DNA from: Todiramphus chloris collaris
Taxonomy: Eukaryota > Chordata > Aves > Coraciiformes > Alcedinidae
Assembly: GCA_025345505.1 (NCBI GenBank)
Contig: JANVCC010000076.1
Span: forward strand, 7,737,577-7,801,576
Direction: 5' to 3'
DNA length: 64,000 nt
The stretch's first letter is position 1; the number at the start of each line of letters is the position of its first letter. The translations under genes were made by a program, and so were the position numbers. This document shows positions 38,291 to 49,868 of this stretch, in pieces. The notes beneath the pieces are model-generated. The model was not told the origin of the DNA and ran no database searches. It saw only the letters and a list, made by a program, of their open reading frames with translations.

Positions 38291-40133
38291 TCTGTTAAAA
38301 ATGGAGAGCTATCCCTTTGAAAGAGGATTTCATCCCACAGATCCCATGTGTGAAGATGGGCATGGCTGAAATATTGAAAGTCAGTTTTCCCCTTGCCAGC
38401 ACTGTTTTGGAGCTGGATGAGGCATAATATTCCCTGGAATGTCTTCAGTGTTATCAAAAAACTGAGAAATTTGACATTTCACCCTGAGTCATGGCCCCAA
38501 CATTTCTGAATGCTTTCAGCAGCAACTGCTGGAGATTTCATTCAGACTTGTTCACTAGGCATGTCTTCTACTGGAATTGGTCCACTGATGCAGAAGAGTC
38601 AGTGATTGCTTTAATGATAGCCTATGTGCCAAGAAATCATATGGGAAAGGGAGGGATGAAGCCCACAAGCCAATAAACATTTCATTTGGAAACATATCTC
38701 CAGTAGGGCAGCAGAGACTTTCATGGGGTAAGAACTATATAAATAAAGGAATAACTTTGAAAATACTGGCCTCCAAATTCAATATAAGGTCATACAGCAA
38801 GACAATAGCAAAGGCAGGCAGGCAAAACTCATGTTTCTTATCATGTGTTCACCACACTTGACCAAGGACCCGTCTGTGGGTGACACGAACCATAAGGTCC
38901 TCAGAGGTTAAAATGCAAATTCAATTCAGATGCCAGAAATTTTTTACATAAATTTGTATATGGGATGATCTTTTTTCTACTTAAGCCTTTCCATGATCTT
39001 AGAGACAGAAAGCTCTGTAAGCTGATTATTCCCCAGTGCATAATGGTCACCCAGTGCTTTGGTTACAGTGTGACAGTGCGTGATCAAATATAGAAAAGGA
39101 AAAAAAAACTTTCCATGTTTTTTAAAAATGAATTTGTGAAAGGTCTTAATTCCCCTGCCTTCAAAAGATTACTATCTGACCCTTTCATTGACTCCCCATC
39201 CTTTAGGAGAGTAAAATCCTTGCCTCTGACAGCTAAAGGCAGCAACAGTCTCTGTTCCCCTTAGACTCAGTACAGTCCTGTAGGAGTGTTCTTGCCAGGG
39301 AAGAGTCAAGCAAAAGAAACCCACCAGATACTGAGTCCTCAAACCCTGCATTTCTGGGGATCATCTATCTTTCTTCCATAGGAGGAAAGTTCTGGTGGCC
39401 TTCTGGAATTTAGAACTACCATTTCTAGAAGTTTGAACTGCATAGGGATCAATACAGTTATAGGCAGGAAAACTGTTTGTCCCCCAAACTAAAAATTTCA
39501 TGCAGTTACTGGAAGATGCATTTTACAACTGGAATTCAAAGAGGGAGGGAGCCCATTTATATCACACATTCCCATACTATGGCTTTGAGTAAGATGTAAT
39601 ATGGGAAATGGAGGGAAGTCTCTGTTATTTCAATGCCACCTTCTAATTTCATTGTGTTATATTTAAATATTTCAGTGTATTTAAACTATTCTAATAATTT
39701 TCCACCTTCTGTAACAAAGTATAAGATTCAAAGAGATAATGCAAATTATTGAAAACATATGTAACAAACTGTGAACTTTGCAGACTGATAAATAAAATAG
39801 AAGTTCCAACCCAGCACAAATATTTCCTATAGACAGTAGGAGCAGTGAGGAGTGAAAGCACTGTGCCCAGAAGTACCAGTTTATAGATCTGTGTGAGGTC
39901 ACAATAGATGTCTGACAGTGCTACTAAATTATCCCCATCACACATCCTGAACATCTTTGTGATACACATATAAATCCTAATCTTTTAGATTCTAGTCTAC
40001 CCACAAACTAAAAACAGAGCATGTCATTGTATTAAGAGATGGATGTCTTCATTGATTCATTTTCCTGTTTCTAAGAATGTAAAAAATTCAATTTTTAGTT
40101 CCTTTTTTGTTGTTGTTAATTGAATTACATGTC
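38291..40133. other. unique non-coding stretch
   Basis: No gene or repeat recognised. Confidence 0.45.
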
Positions 40134-40548
40134 AGGGAGTGGAGCATCTCCTTTATGAGGAAAGGCTGAGGGAGCTGGGTGTCTTTAGCCTGGAGGAGAC
40201 TGAGGGGTGACTTCTTTAATGTTTATAAATACATAAAGGGCGAGTGTCAGGAGGATGGAGCCAAGCTCTGTTATGTCCAATGATAGGACACGGGGCAGCG
40301 GGTATAAGGTGGAGCATAAGAGGCTCCACAGAAACTTAAGGAAAAACTCTTTCACTGTGAGGGTCACAGAGCTCTGAACAGGCTGCCCAGAGGGGCTGTG
40401 GAGTCTCCTTCTCTGGGGACATTTAAAACCTGCCTGGATGAGTTCCTATGTGACCTGCTGTAGGTGGTCCTGATCTGGCAGGGGGGGTGGACTAGATGAT
40501 CTTTTGAGGTCCCTTCCAACCCTTAACATTCTGTGATTCTGTGATTCT
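40134..40548 (+). mobile_element. CR1 LINE fragment with intact 3' octamers
   Basis: Plus strand from gagtggagcatctcctttat (ORF2 C-terminal region) through ggctgcccagaggggctgtg and ggactagatgatcttttgag, to two terminal ctgtgattct units. The subfamily differs from the others here (cataagaggctccacagaaa block). The well-preserved tandem octamers suggest one of the younger copies in the window. Confidence 0.95.
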
Positions 40549-41942
40549 CACAATATGCATAAAGGCAAAATAAATGCCAAACACTACAAAGCTCTAAAGC
40601 TCTGTCTTCCAGACAGTGATCTACTTAGTCATAAACTGATCGAAAGCACACCTCTCTTTAAAACAACATTAATAAAAAAAATATTTCAGCTATAGCATGT
40701 AAAAGATTTCAGTCAAGTTTCAGGCCCTATACTGGCTCTGGGTTCCACTGAAAATCTCTTTAACTATATTTTCAATGATTTTCGTCCATGAAGTCTGGCA
40801 TAAATAGACCCAGCAAAGTCATTTTCAGATGAAAGTGTTTCTCTTGATGCGATTAATTTTTAAGATGGGTCCCTGTAAGTGCAAAGCTTTCAAGTTACCA
40901 GAATTTTCTACAGCACACAATCCACTCCACATTTCCAAGGATTTACTTACTTTAAATTCTTTTTTTTTCCCCTCTTCCTCAGTGGTTACATCTTCTTCAC
41001 TATATGCTACTACTTAAAAGTCTCAAAGTTCTTTGGTTTTAGTGACTCTTTTTCTTTCTGATTTCCTGTATCAACAGTGCATTGGGAACACTTCAGAAAT
41101 CATTTTGTCATTAAGGAGTTAACACTATTCTAGGTTTTATTAGAAATCTAAAAAGAGACAAAAAGATCTTCACATAAACCCAAGATTTGGTCCTGAAGAA
41201 TTCAAGAGTGTCTTTCTAATGTGATTACTTATGTTAATTATATTGTAATCATTCAATTTTCTTCTGGTTTCTATAATTATAACATTAAGAAATTAATTAC
41301 AGACATTGGCGTATGTAATGTAATCTTAATTACAATGTGTTTAGAAATACACTGACAGATATTTCACATTTATAATGATTAGCATATTTATCTTCATTGA
41401 AAACCTCCCCAGACCAGCAGTTTCATCCTCCACTTGCCACTGAAACTCATTTCTTCCTGAATTTCACCCTGCTCTATCCAGTCCCCAGCTTGTCTCTCAG
41501 CAATGCCAAGCAGCATTTCTCCACCCTGAAACCCTCCCTTCCAGGGCTCTGTATTTAAATCAAGATTCAATAAAGCCAACACCACAGAAAAGTGGTGATA
41601 TTTACACTCTGTCTCTACCCTTCACTTTTAATGAGGAAATGCTCCCAGGGCAAAGCCGGTGACAAGCCTTTGTGAACACCTATGGAGAAAGAGTTATTTT
41701 CACTTGTCTCTCATATGACAGATGAGAAGGTGTTACTCCTTCCCACTGCAGGGCACGCGCTGTTAATTGTCTAGTTTGTTAGGATGCAGCTGAAGGCTAC
41801 ATTTCTTCCTAAAAGAAAACTTCCTTCTCCTCAAGCCTCCCTTTTCTAGCATGACTTTCCTTAATGGAGCAGCCTCCATCAATCCTGCCAGCATGGGTGC
41901 TCTGCTACAACTGCCTCTGTGCTGGACACAGGGGACCACCAA
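40549..41942. other. unique stretch including a TAAT-rich segment
   Basis: No gene recognised. Bases 41223-41336 hold many TAAT/ATTA cores, several as TTAATTA or TAATTAC. Bases 41600-41760 read like ordinary unique sequence of higher complexity. Confidence 0.45.
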
Positions 41943-42466
41943 GAATCATGGAGTTATTCTGGTTGGAAGAGTCCTTTAAGATCATCAACTCCAACTATTA
42001 AACCAGCACTGCCAGGTCACCACTAAACCATGTCCTTCAGCACATCATCTCCATGGCTTTGAAACCCCTCCAGGTATGGGGACTCCACCACTGCCTTGGG
42101 CAGCCTGGGCCAGGCCTTGACAACCCTTGCAGGGAAGAAATTGTTCCTCATGTCCAACCTAAACCCCTTCTGGCACAACTTGAGGCCATTTCCTCTTGTT
42201 CTATCACTTGTGCCTTGGGCGAAGAGACCAACCCCACCCGGCTCCAAGCTCTCTTCAGGGAATTGTGGAGAGTGAGAAGGTCTCCTCTGAGCCTCCTTTT
42301 CTCCAGGCTGAACAACCCCAGGTCCCTCAGCTGCTTCTTAAAAGACTTGTGCTCTAGACCCTTCCCCAGCTTTGTTGCCCTTCTCTGGACAAGCTCCAGA
42401 CCCTCAAGGTCCTTCTTGGAGTGAGGGGCCCAAAACTGAACCCAGGATTCGAGGCACGGCCTTGCT
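41943..42466 (-). mobile_element. CR1 LINE fragment with ORF2 C-terminal remains
   Basis: The plus strand starts gaatcatggagttattctgg (3' end reversed). Read on the minus strand, the C-terminal part of the CR1 ORF2 protein is recognisable in two frames. One piece (about 42455-42260) includes [19 protein letters not shown] and [17 protein letters not shown] second (about 42235-42023) includes [13 protein letters not shown] frameshift lies between them, so the copy is dead. It is 5'-truncated and lacks the endonuclease and the reverse-transcriptase core. It is related to the copies at 14534 and 22977. Confidence 0.95.
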
Positions 42467-43412
42467 TTATTGTGCAAACAACTTGGGGACTGCTGTCTCA
42501 ATGATTGCTCTAAAACCTTTCTGACAGTCCTGTTTGACATTCACATGCACTACTCATGGCATGAAGCATTGTTTGAACGTGCAGGGAAGTATCCTCCCTC
42601 TGTCAAAAATACATGCATGAAAAACACCTATGTCAGTAATCTCAGCAATGCTTATACAAGCCAAAAATGCAGATGTGCTTTTGGGAGGTGGAAATCTACC
42701 CAGGAGATGGACAGGTGCTCCCTGCTCCCCTTGAGTGTGAAAGAGCCAGAAGGGGAGAGAGTATCTGAATTTTAATACATACTTTTTCCTCTGCACTGTT
42801 AAACCTCCTCTGAGGGGGGCAAAGGGGACACCTATGCTCTGTCAAGGTTCTCTCCTCTGGTGCTTTGTCCAACACCAGTATCTGCATGTGCTTAACTGAG
42901 AAGCACAGCGAATAAAAAGAATTTCAGGAATTATGGTTTGCCAGAGTCAGAATGAAAGTGTATGGCACCCACAGGAATGACTCCTACAGCCTGAAAGTCC
43001 TTACAATATTTATTTTTTGGGTATGTGAACTCTTTCAAGCTGCTCCCCGTGTTTGAGAAAGGAATGACCAGAAAAAATTCTTTTACTGAGTTTGCAAATC
43101 CCTGCATTGGTTGAAGGGAGGGAAGAGTTCCAAACTTTGAGTAATAAGCTTGAAAGGGAAACAGCATAGAAAAACCTTTTAATAGTATTTTGATGGGTTT
43201 TTTTTAATTAAAAACTAATAAACTGAACTTGCTTTTTTCCACAAATTTTTGCATAACATGCTCTTGCCAGAGATCTCTAATTTGAAGTTATAAACAATAG
43301 TTGTCACATAATCCACTCAGGTAGTGACTTATTCTCTTCTTAGTCTCTTCCAGTAAATTCAAGTCCCTGACCTGGGCTGCAGCCTCCAGGTTTGCCCCAG
43401 CAATTAGGGAGC
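42467..43412. other. unique non-coding stretch
   Basis: No gene recognised. Open frames of 60-100 codons without support. Confidence 0.4.
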
Positions 43413-43420
43413 TATAAAAA
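43413..43420 (+). promoter_or_regulatory. possible TATA box
   Basis: TATAAAAA in the context ggagctataaaaatcaaag. It is followed about 35-40 bases later by a pyrimidine-rich initiator-like tttcacttc and then by a locally CpG-containing segment. A TATA match alone is weak in AT-rich DNA; the downstream donor site makes it worth noting. Confidence 0.3.
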
Positions 43421-43447
43421 TCAAAGACTTTTCTTTTTCAAAACTGG

Positions 43448-43584
43448 TTTCACTTCACAGTTAATCATTACCAGGCAAGCTAGAAGCCCTTTCAGAGAGC
43501 GAGCGGGCAGACCTTTTGCTGCTAGGCCGACTGTCCACTTGCAGAGAAGAAAGAAGTGTCTCATCTCCTTATACTCCTCAGGCG
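43448..43584 (+). other. possible non-coding first exon
   Basis: From the initiator-like site to the splice donor GGCG|GTAAGT at 43584/43585. The segment is more GC- and CpG-rich than its surroundings (gagagcgagcgggcagacct) and lies just downstream of the possible TATA box. This would fit the first exon of a gene or long non-coding RNA read rightwards. No acceptor or later exon has been tied to it, so the call is tentative. Confidence 0.25.
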
Positions 43585-43760
43585 GTAAGTTGCCGCTGAC
43601 AGGATGTGAAGAGATGAATCTCTCATTCCCTGATCTTTGGCTTTATTCAGGATACAGACTAAGAAGAAGAGGTACAGCACAACCCCTGTAAATCATATAT
43701 GAGTCCCTTCAAAAAAAGTCAAGTAACCCAATGTGAAGAGGGTAAAAACTGAGGGGATGT
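43585..43760. other. unique sequence downstream of the donor site
   Basis: Nothing recognised. Confidence 0.3.
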
Positions 43761-43774
43761 GGGGGGGGGGGGGG
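43761..43774 (+). repeat. G14 homopolymer
   Basis: Fourteen consecutive G, preceded by gaggggatgt. Prone to length error in sequencing and able to form G-quadruplex-type structures. Confidence 0.9.
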
Positions 43775-46700
43775 TCCTGCTGATTCCTCAGAGGATGGGG
43801 CTAAATGATGGCAAGGTTATGGTGACACAGCACAGCATGTACTGATGTACTTCCACATTAGAAGAAAGTCATGGATGTGTGAGGCAGGCCTGGTATTTGT
43901 GATGTGTTCCTCTCCAAAATCATCTCAGTTTAATTGTTAAACTTAAGTCTGAGAGTTTGTTATTTCTCCAGAACTGCTTGCGTTCACATAACCAGTCTTT
44001 AAATAAAACTTATTGTTAACTTTAAAAATCGGAAGGGTTATTTAAGTCATTAAATTCTGTACAAAAGTTTAATCGATTTCTAAATAATAAATCAACTCTG
44101 GGTGCTCCTAATAATCTTGGTGTAACATATTTCAATCCAGAAGCACTACACAGTATTTATCTTTAATGAATAATAAATGAGACATTGCTATTGACTGAAC
44201 AAATGATTAAATATTCCATCAGTAACAGAACATGGAAATAATTTTTAATTATTAATAACCTACAGATTTTGCTTGTCAAGTGCTGTCATCTTTTTACATG
44301 AATGACTTCTTTTCTTTGCCATCATCACAGGGCAGATGAATACAAAAGACAATCAAGGATGATATTGGAAACTTAGTACATAAAATTTCTACCACCTGTC
44401 TCTGAGAAAGAAGAGTTGTGGCACAGCCTCTCTCTTTCCAGTGGGGTCTTTGGTTCTGCAGTTCTGCTCTAATATATGTTGATATTTGTTGGAAAAGGCA
44501 GATGCTAGGAGCCATGAAATCTGATGGTCAGGTGGCTATCCTGAGAGAAAGCTTACGCTGCTAGGTTTCTTCTGCAGCTTCTACACTGGCTGCAGTTCTT
44601 CTGATTCCCTAAAGAGTTTTTTACAGTACAAGTTCTGAGACTGCCTGAAGCAAGGCTCCCACCAAAAATGTCTCTGAACAAGTTTTTTTGCTGTACTAGC
44701 TACCCTGAGGCCTATAAAGTGACCCGTCAGCTGCTTGAGTAGAACAATGAGTTCTTTGGCTATATCTAGGTAGGGAGGCTCTACAGAGGCATCTGGCCCC
44801 TTCTCTTCTCCCAGTGAAAAGGTTTTTGCATTTAGTCAAGAAAAAAAAAGTTGTGTGCTTTAGCCAGGACCAAGCCCTGGCTTCGGATGACAAAAGGCCC
44901 AGCATTACAACCTGCACCACAACCCACACCCATCCCTCAGTGTCGGTGTGTTCATAATGGGCCATGACAAATCTTCACTTACAGCCATGTAAATGTAACG
45001 AGCACTTTAAATTCATTCCTTTCTGTCATGCTACAGAGTATCATGTAGCATAATCTGAGAATGGTATAAAAGTCACTATCTGAAATGAGATTACTGTGCC
45101 ACCCCCAGCCTGTAGCAACCTTTCGTGTTCAGCTGTAAGCGGTAAGAGCGCGGTAACTGGTAACTGCCCCGTGTACTGGAGACAAGTCTTGAAGTATATT
45201 TATGGTCAGAAAACAGGCCTGCACAAAGCAGCTACTCCTCATCTGTGTACATACTTACTGGAGTGCCTTTGAATTATCTTCTGTCTTTGTGACTGAACAA
45301 GTTTCCTCCCATTAGATTTGAAGGGCACAACCACTAAGCTAGAATTAACTGGATCTCATTTTAACTCATGAATTATTGAATTTTCTATCCAAGTCTCAAA
45401 CACAAAATCTTTATTAGAAATGGTGAAACTGTTTTTTCTTTCTTCTAGAAAATAGGTTGTTGTTAACAAAGAAAATCTTTAACATGAATATGTCAATTTG
45501 ATTGGCATTTTCTTAAGGAAAAGTGAAAAAGGCATTTTCATAAGGGAAATTGCTTCATTCTAATCTTTTTGGAACAGGATATTTCTCTCTTTGTTTTAAC
45601 AGTGATTTGACCTTTCATTTTAAAGTTCATATTAATGGAAGTAAAAAGAAAACAAACTTCATCCCGACAAATTTCTTGCAAATTGAAATTTTTATACCTG
45701 CACAGCAATATTCCTTACAATTAGAAACTGGAGACAGATTACCAAGAGAGAAAATACCTGTATTGCATGTTTTCAGCACTCCATTCTTGGTATAACTGCC
45801 ATTGAAAAGGTCTCACCCACCACTCCTTGAATACTACAAGCCCAAGAGTGCTACTGAGCATGCAAGGAAAGCAGGCAACTCTGTCACAGGGATCACTTGT
45901 GGGAAAACTCACTTCTTTTCCCAGGGCTGTCATCGGCCCTGAGCCTGTCCATAGGGATGACAGGTGACTTCCTGGTGCCTACAGTTCCAGAAATCCAACA
46001 GAGAATTACTGATGTTACTCTACTTTTAAAAAATCTTTTTACTTTATAGATAAGCCAGGATTAAATTCTATTAAGTCTATTGTAAATTTTACCAAATGAG
46101 ATTCATTAAAATTCTCATTATTTCCCAAAGTGAGATTTAGTGAAGAGTACACAAATAAGCACTTTACCAACAGCCATGATACTTATTCTTTGAGGATTTG
46201 TGCTGAAAGGTGAACTATGGGGCTGGTGACATTCCAGAATGCACTTGTAAATTATACAGACTAGAGGTAAAAGAAAGAAGGTCATTGTATCTCAGAAACC
46301 CTAGTAATTGTTTGGGTGTTTGTGTAGCAGAAGCCACAGAGACTGGGAAAAGCTTCACAGAAAGATGTATTAAAAATTAACATTCCCATGCATTTTCATT
46401 CTTCCTGCAGTTTTCACAAAACTCAGTCCGTTGAACTTGTGCCAGAAAAATGGATTCGTGGAACTTGAGTCTCAGCTCATTTTTAAGGGTTTATTTTTCT
46501 ATATTTGTATAAACGTAGAACTGAAAACGGAGAAGAACAGAACTGAAACTCTTTGATGTGTCAGTCACAGAAGTTGTAGGGCAGTGAGCTTCTAGGCTCA
46601 CTCTTGGCACAGTTCCAGATCAAACGGGACTAGTTCAAAAGTCAGGAAGAGTTATTCCTTTATATATGTAGAAGGAGAAGGCCACAAGAGCTACCTCTCC

Positions 46701-47984
46701 TTACTTGTCTCTCTTTGCCTCTCCAAGTTTATAGAGTACCCTAAAGACGTTGGTATGGGCTTGACGGAGGGAAATGTCATTGCTCCAAATGATGACACGC
46801 TCCAAATAATTCAGGAAATTTCATTGTTTTCCTCAGTGAAGCCCTTTTACAAAGTTTTGCGCTAGGAAAGAACACAGTCAAGTAAAATGGAACTTTCATT
46901 TTCTGTTCAGGACAAACAAAGCGAAGAAGAGCTTAACATCTCTTGCACAGCTCTGTTGGAGCTACATGTCTATTAAAGACAAAAAACTTCCCTGTCATGT
47001 CTATTGGAACTACTTATGGGCCTGAAGAAGCACAAGGAACAATTCTGTTGTAGATGATGTTTTTGTGGCCAGTCTTGTGCGTGCTCTATCCCAATCTTTC
47101 AGCAGCTATAATAAAGCAGAAATAATACAGAAAGACTAGGGAAAAATAGTTTGAATGTGTTAATCAGTCAAAAGTGAGTTAAATCACTATGTCAGAATGT
47201 TTCCTTTGATAAGCTTTTCTGAATATGGGAATTAGGAAACAGAGGACTAGAAAGACAATCACATTTTGGCAACATTGATTTCTCATATCTAGAACATACA
47301 TGTGCAATACACTGAGTATATCAGTCAATGACTCTGCAAAAGGCAGCAGCTTGTGTATACAGCTACTCCTAACACTTAAAAAGGTGAAAAAACCCACTAC
47401 GTCCATCAAGTTTTTCTCCCCATATTTAATCTTTGCGCATGAAGTGTTTCTGAATCTGGAAAATACAGCCTGAGAAATACATTTCCACAGCCCAACTAGT
47501 GTTTGCAGCAGTTCAGTTCCCAGCTAACAGCATTTATGGTCTTTTGGTTTGTCTAGGCTTTTCAGAAACAGGGTGATTTTATTGTTATTTTACTCAAGAT
47601 TTGCAGTTTCAGATTGAAAAAAATTAGTTAGCACAATTTCAAGTTTGCTAATAAGCACAACAGTTTGAGTGAAGAGTTCTTTTCTCTGCACAAAGCATCT
47701 GTTTCAGAAATTACATTTTATTGCATGATACCATCCTGGATTAGCTCTATTTCTCAAAGAAAGCATTGGAAGGTGTTCTGTCAGGTGACACTAAGGTCAA
47801 AGAAAAATTTTTTACATTAGTCTCACATACTTTAATTATTTTAGAGCTGCTTCATTTGAAATAATAAAAAAAATTAAGATGTCAAACCTTTCTGCTCTTG
47901 AGAAGTAAAAAAAAAAAAACAGACCTGGAAGACAAGAAAGGTGATTTCTAGGAAATTACGTAAATTGTAATAGGGTCATAAAGA
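43775..47984. other. long AT-rich unique stretch
   Basis: No gene or transposon called. The part 45060-45180 has a TATAAAA and an unusual CpG-containing string (gtaagcggtaagagcgcggt) unlike its surroundings, but I cannot assign it. Confidence 0.45.
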
Positions 47985-48245
47985 AAGGATTGTTAAGAGA
48001 TAAATATAAAGCTGATGAAAGAAGGAATTTTTTAAACATGATGTGTAATTAACCCGTGGAACTTGCTGCCACAGGATATAATTGAGGTTAAAAGCTTAAA
48101 TGGAATTAATAAAGAAATATACATTTACATGGATAATGAGAACTTAGACACGATAAAAATTTACTAGTATATAGACCTTCATACTTAAGGGCAGGAGTTA
48201 ACTGCTAACAGGTAGCAGACTGAAGGCCTCTAACAAGGTTCTATG
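47985..48245 (+). mobile_element. ancient CR1/L3-like fossil fragment
   Basis: The plus strand shows the wording of a very old amniote CR1 lineage: agataaatataaagctgatg, then tgatgtgtaattaacccgtg, ggaacttgctgccacaggat, tacatttacatggataatga and atagaccttcatacttaagg. The middle part corresponds to the conserved 'N-W-N-x-L-P' region near the ORF2 C-terminus, now out of frame. It lacks the ATTCTATG-type end of the younger copies. Confidence 0.8.
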
Positions 48246-49755
48246 ACAATTAAATATATGCTGATTAAACCCTAGGTTTGTATTTTATTAAATCTACTGG
48301 TACACTACACTGATTTTCTTTTGTATTTGTCTGCACTTTTCTTCTCCTACCGTTTATTTCCAGGGAGAGGTAAACATTTAGTTATCCTAGTTTCTCCTAA
48401 TATCCCCCTTGGTATGGAGAGAAAGAGAGAGCTCATTTTAATATAGTCTTTCAAATCTAATTTGCAGCACTTTTGGAGTCCCTGCTGTATCATTATGCTG
48501 ATATCTAAATCTAACGCACACTTGAGAAAGGAGTAGTCAGGAGGTGATAACAGCAGCGGAAAAGATGGAGCAGTGACATGGCCAGACAGAAGACAGAAGA
48601 ACTTGGAAGCAACAAAAATTGTATGGAGATGCAGTATCAAGAGGACAAACGAAGAGTCAAAAATTAGTAGATATTGGGGAAAAAAAAAAGAAACCTAGGT
48701 GAAGCTCTGGGTTCATGGATATCTGAAAGGCTACCTCACGTTGAATGAAAGAAGATGAGAATGACTGTAGAGAGAAAAACCTGAAAGGGGACAATAGGAA
48801 AAATTGGAAAGCTGTTAGTTCCACAAAAAAAATTATTATGTTTATGAGAGCATTAGTACAGCTGCACAGGCCAGATACTACCCTTGTTTTGTCAAGGAAT
48901 ACAGCTTGCAGGATGAATTCGTTACCAGGCTATTGGCTGTTTTGCTAAAGTCAAGTAGAGAATAAATACATTTGTTTGCCCTGGAATGACATACAAATAA
49001 GAGGTGCTTTGTCAAGTCAAGTCAGACCTTGATGGATCTGGAGAAGCAGAAGACATTTTCTCTGTGTTCTGATCCCAGAATATGTCTGTGCTCTGTGACT
49101 GAGACAGAATTGGACATCATGTAGTGATGGTCCTTGGAAGACTTGCAGATGAAATTCGAGGTTAATCTTCTCTGGAGACACAGCAAATATCAGGTACTAC
49201 ATCATTAATGTTCACATTGCTAGTATGACCACCGTATATGGTCTTCTAGCAGCCTTACTTTCTAAAGAAATTTGTAAGCAAGCCCAAACCTGTTCTACTT
49301 GTATGTAACAGACAAATTCTTAAGGCAGTTCAATGAGCAGAGAAGGAGGAAGACCTCACTCGGGAGCTTCTGACAGGAAATACTGCATGACTATGAAGGA
49401 ATGGAGGTGGGATGAAAGGAGGAATCAAAACACTGCACCAGAGAACCAGGGACTGAAGCCTTGGTGAATGCAACACAACTCAGTCATGACTGATGGGCAG
49501 GAGTGTCCTCAGGGGGAGTTACCGGGTGCCTGAAACATCTCTCTGTGAGACAGCACCTTCCTTACAATGGGAAAACACATCCTGTGGAGGCTTAGAAACC
49601 GTGAGTATTGAAAAACTGTCTGCAGTGCAGAATGTTAGTATTTAAAGATGTTATCTACATTTATCACATTTGTCACTTGCCATTAATTTAAATTCCCTTT
49701 ATGCATCTGTTCAGGAAATAATTAGGATTTTCTGCTGCAGTAAATATGCTTGTTC
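48246..49755. other. unique non-coding stretch
   Basis: No gene or transposon recognised. Confidence 0.4.
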
Positions 49756-49860
49756 ATCCATTAGTGCAAAGCAAAAGATTAATTGCATTACAATGGGAAT
49801 CAGGACTACTGTATTCGCAGCTACAGCCACAACGGTGACAGCTGCGCTGCCCACAGTGCT
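49756..49860 (+). other. weak exon-like segment
   Basis: A possible acceptor (attttctgctgcag, near 49727-49740) and a possible donor (ctccg|gtaagc, near 49868) bracket about 128 bases. These are open in one frame and contain a Thr/Ala-rich stretch. I do not recognise the peptide; composition and splice strings alone do not establish an exon. Confidence 0.15.
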
Positions 49861-49868
49861 TTGCTCCG

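Noticed and set aside
42148..42540. 130-codon minus-strand open frame taken as a host gene
   Set aside because: It is the ORF2 C-terminal remnant of a CR1 copy and is annotated as part of that element.
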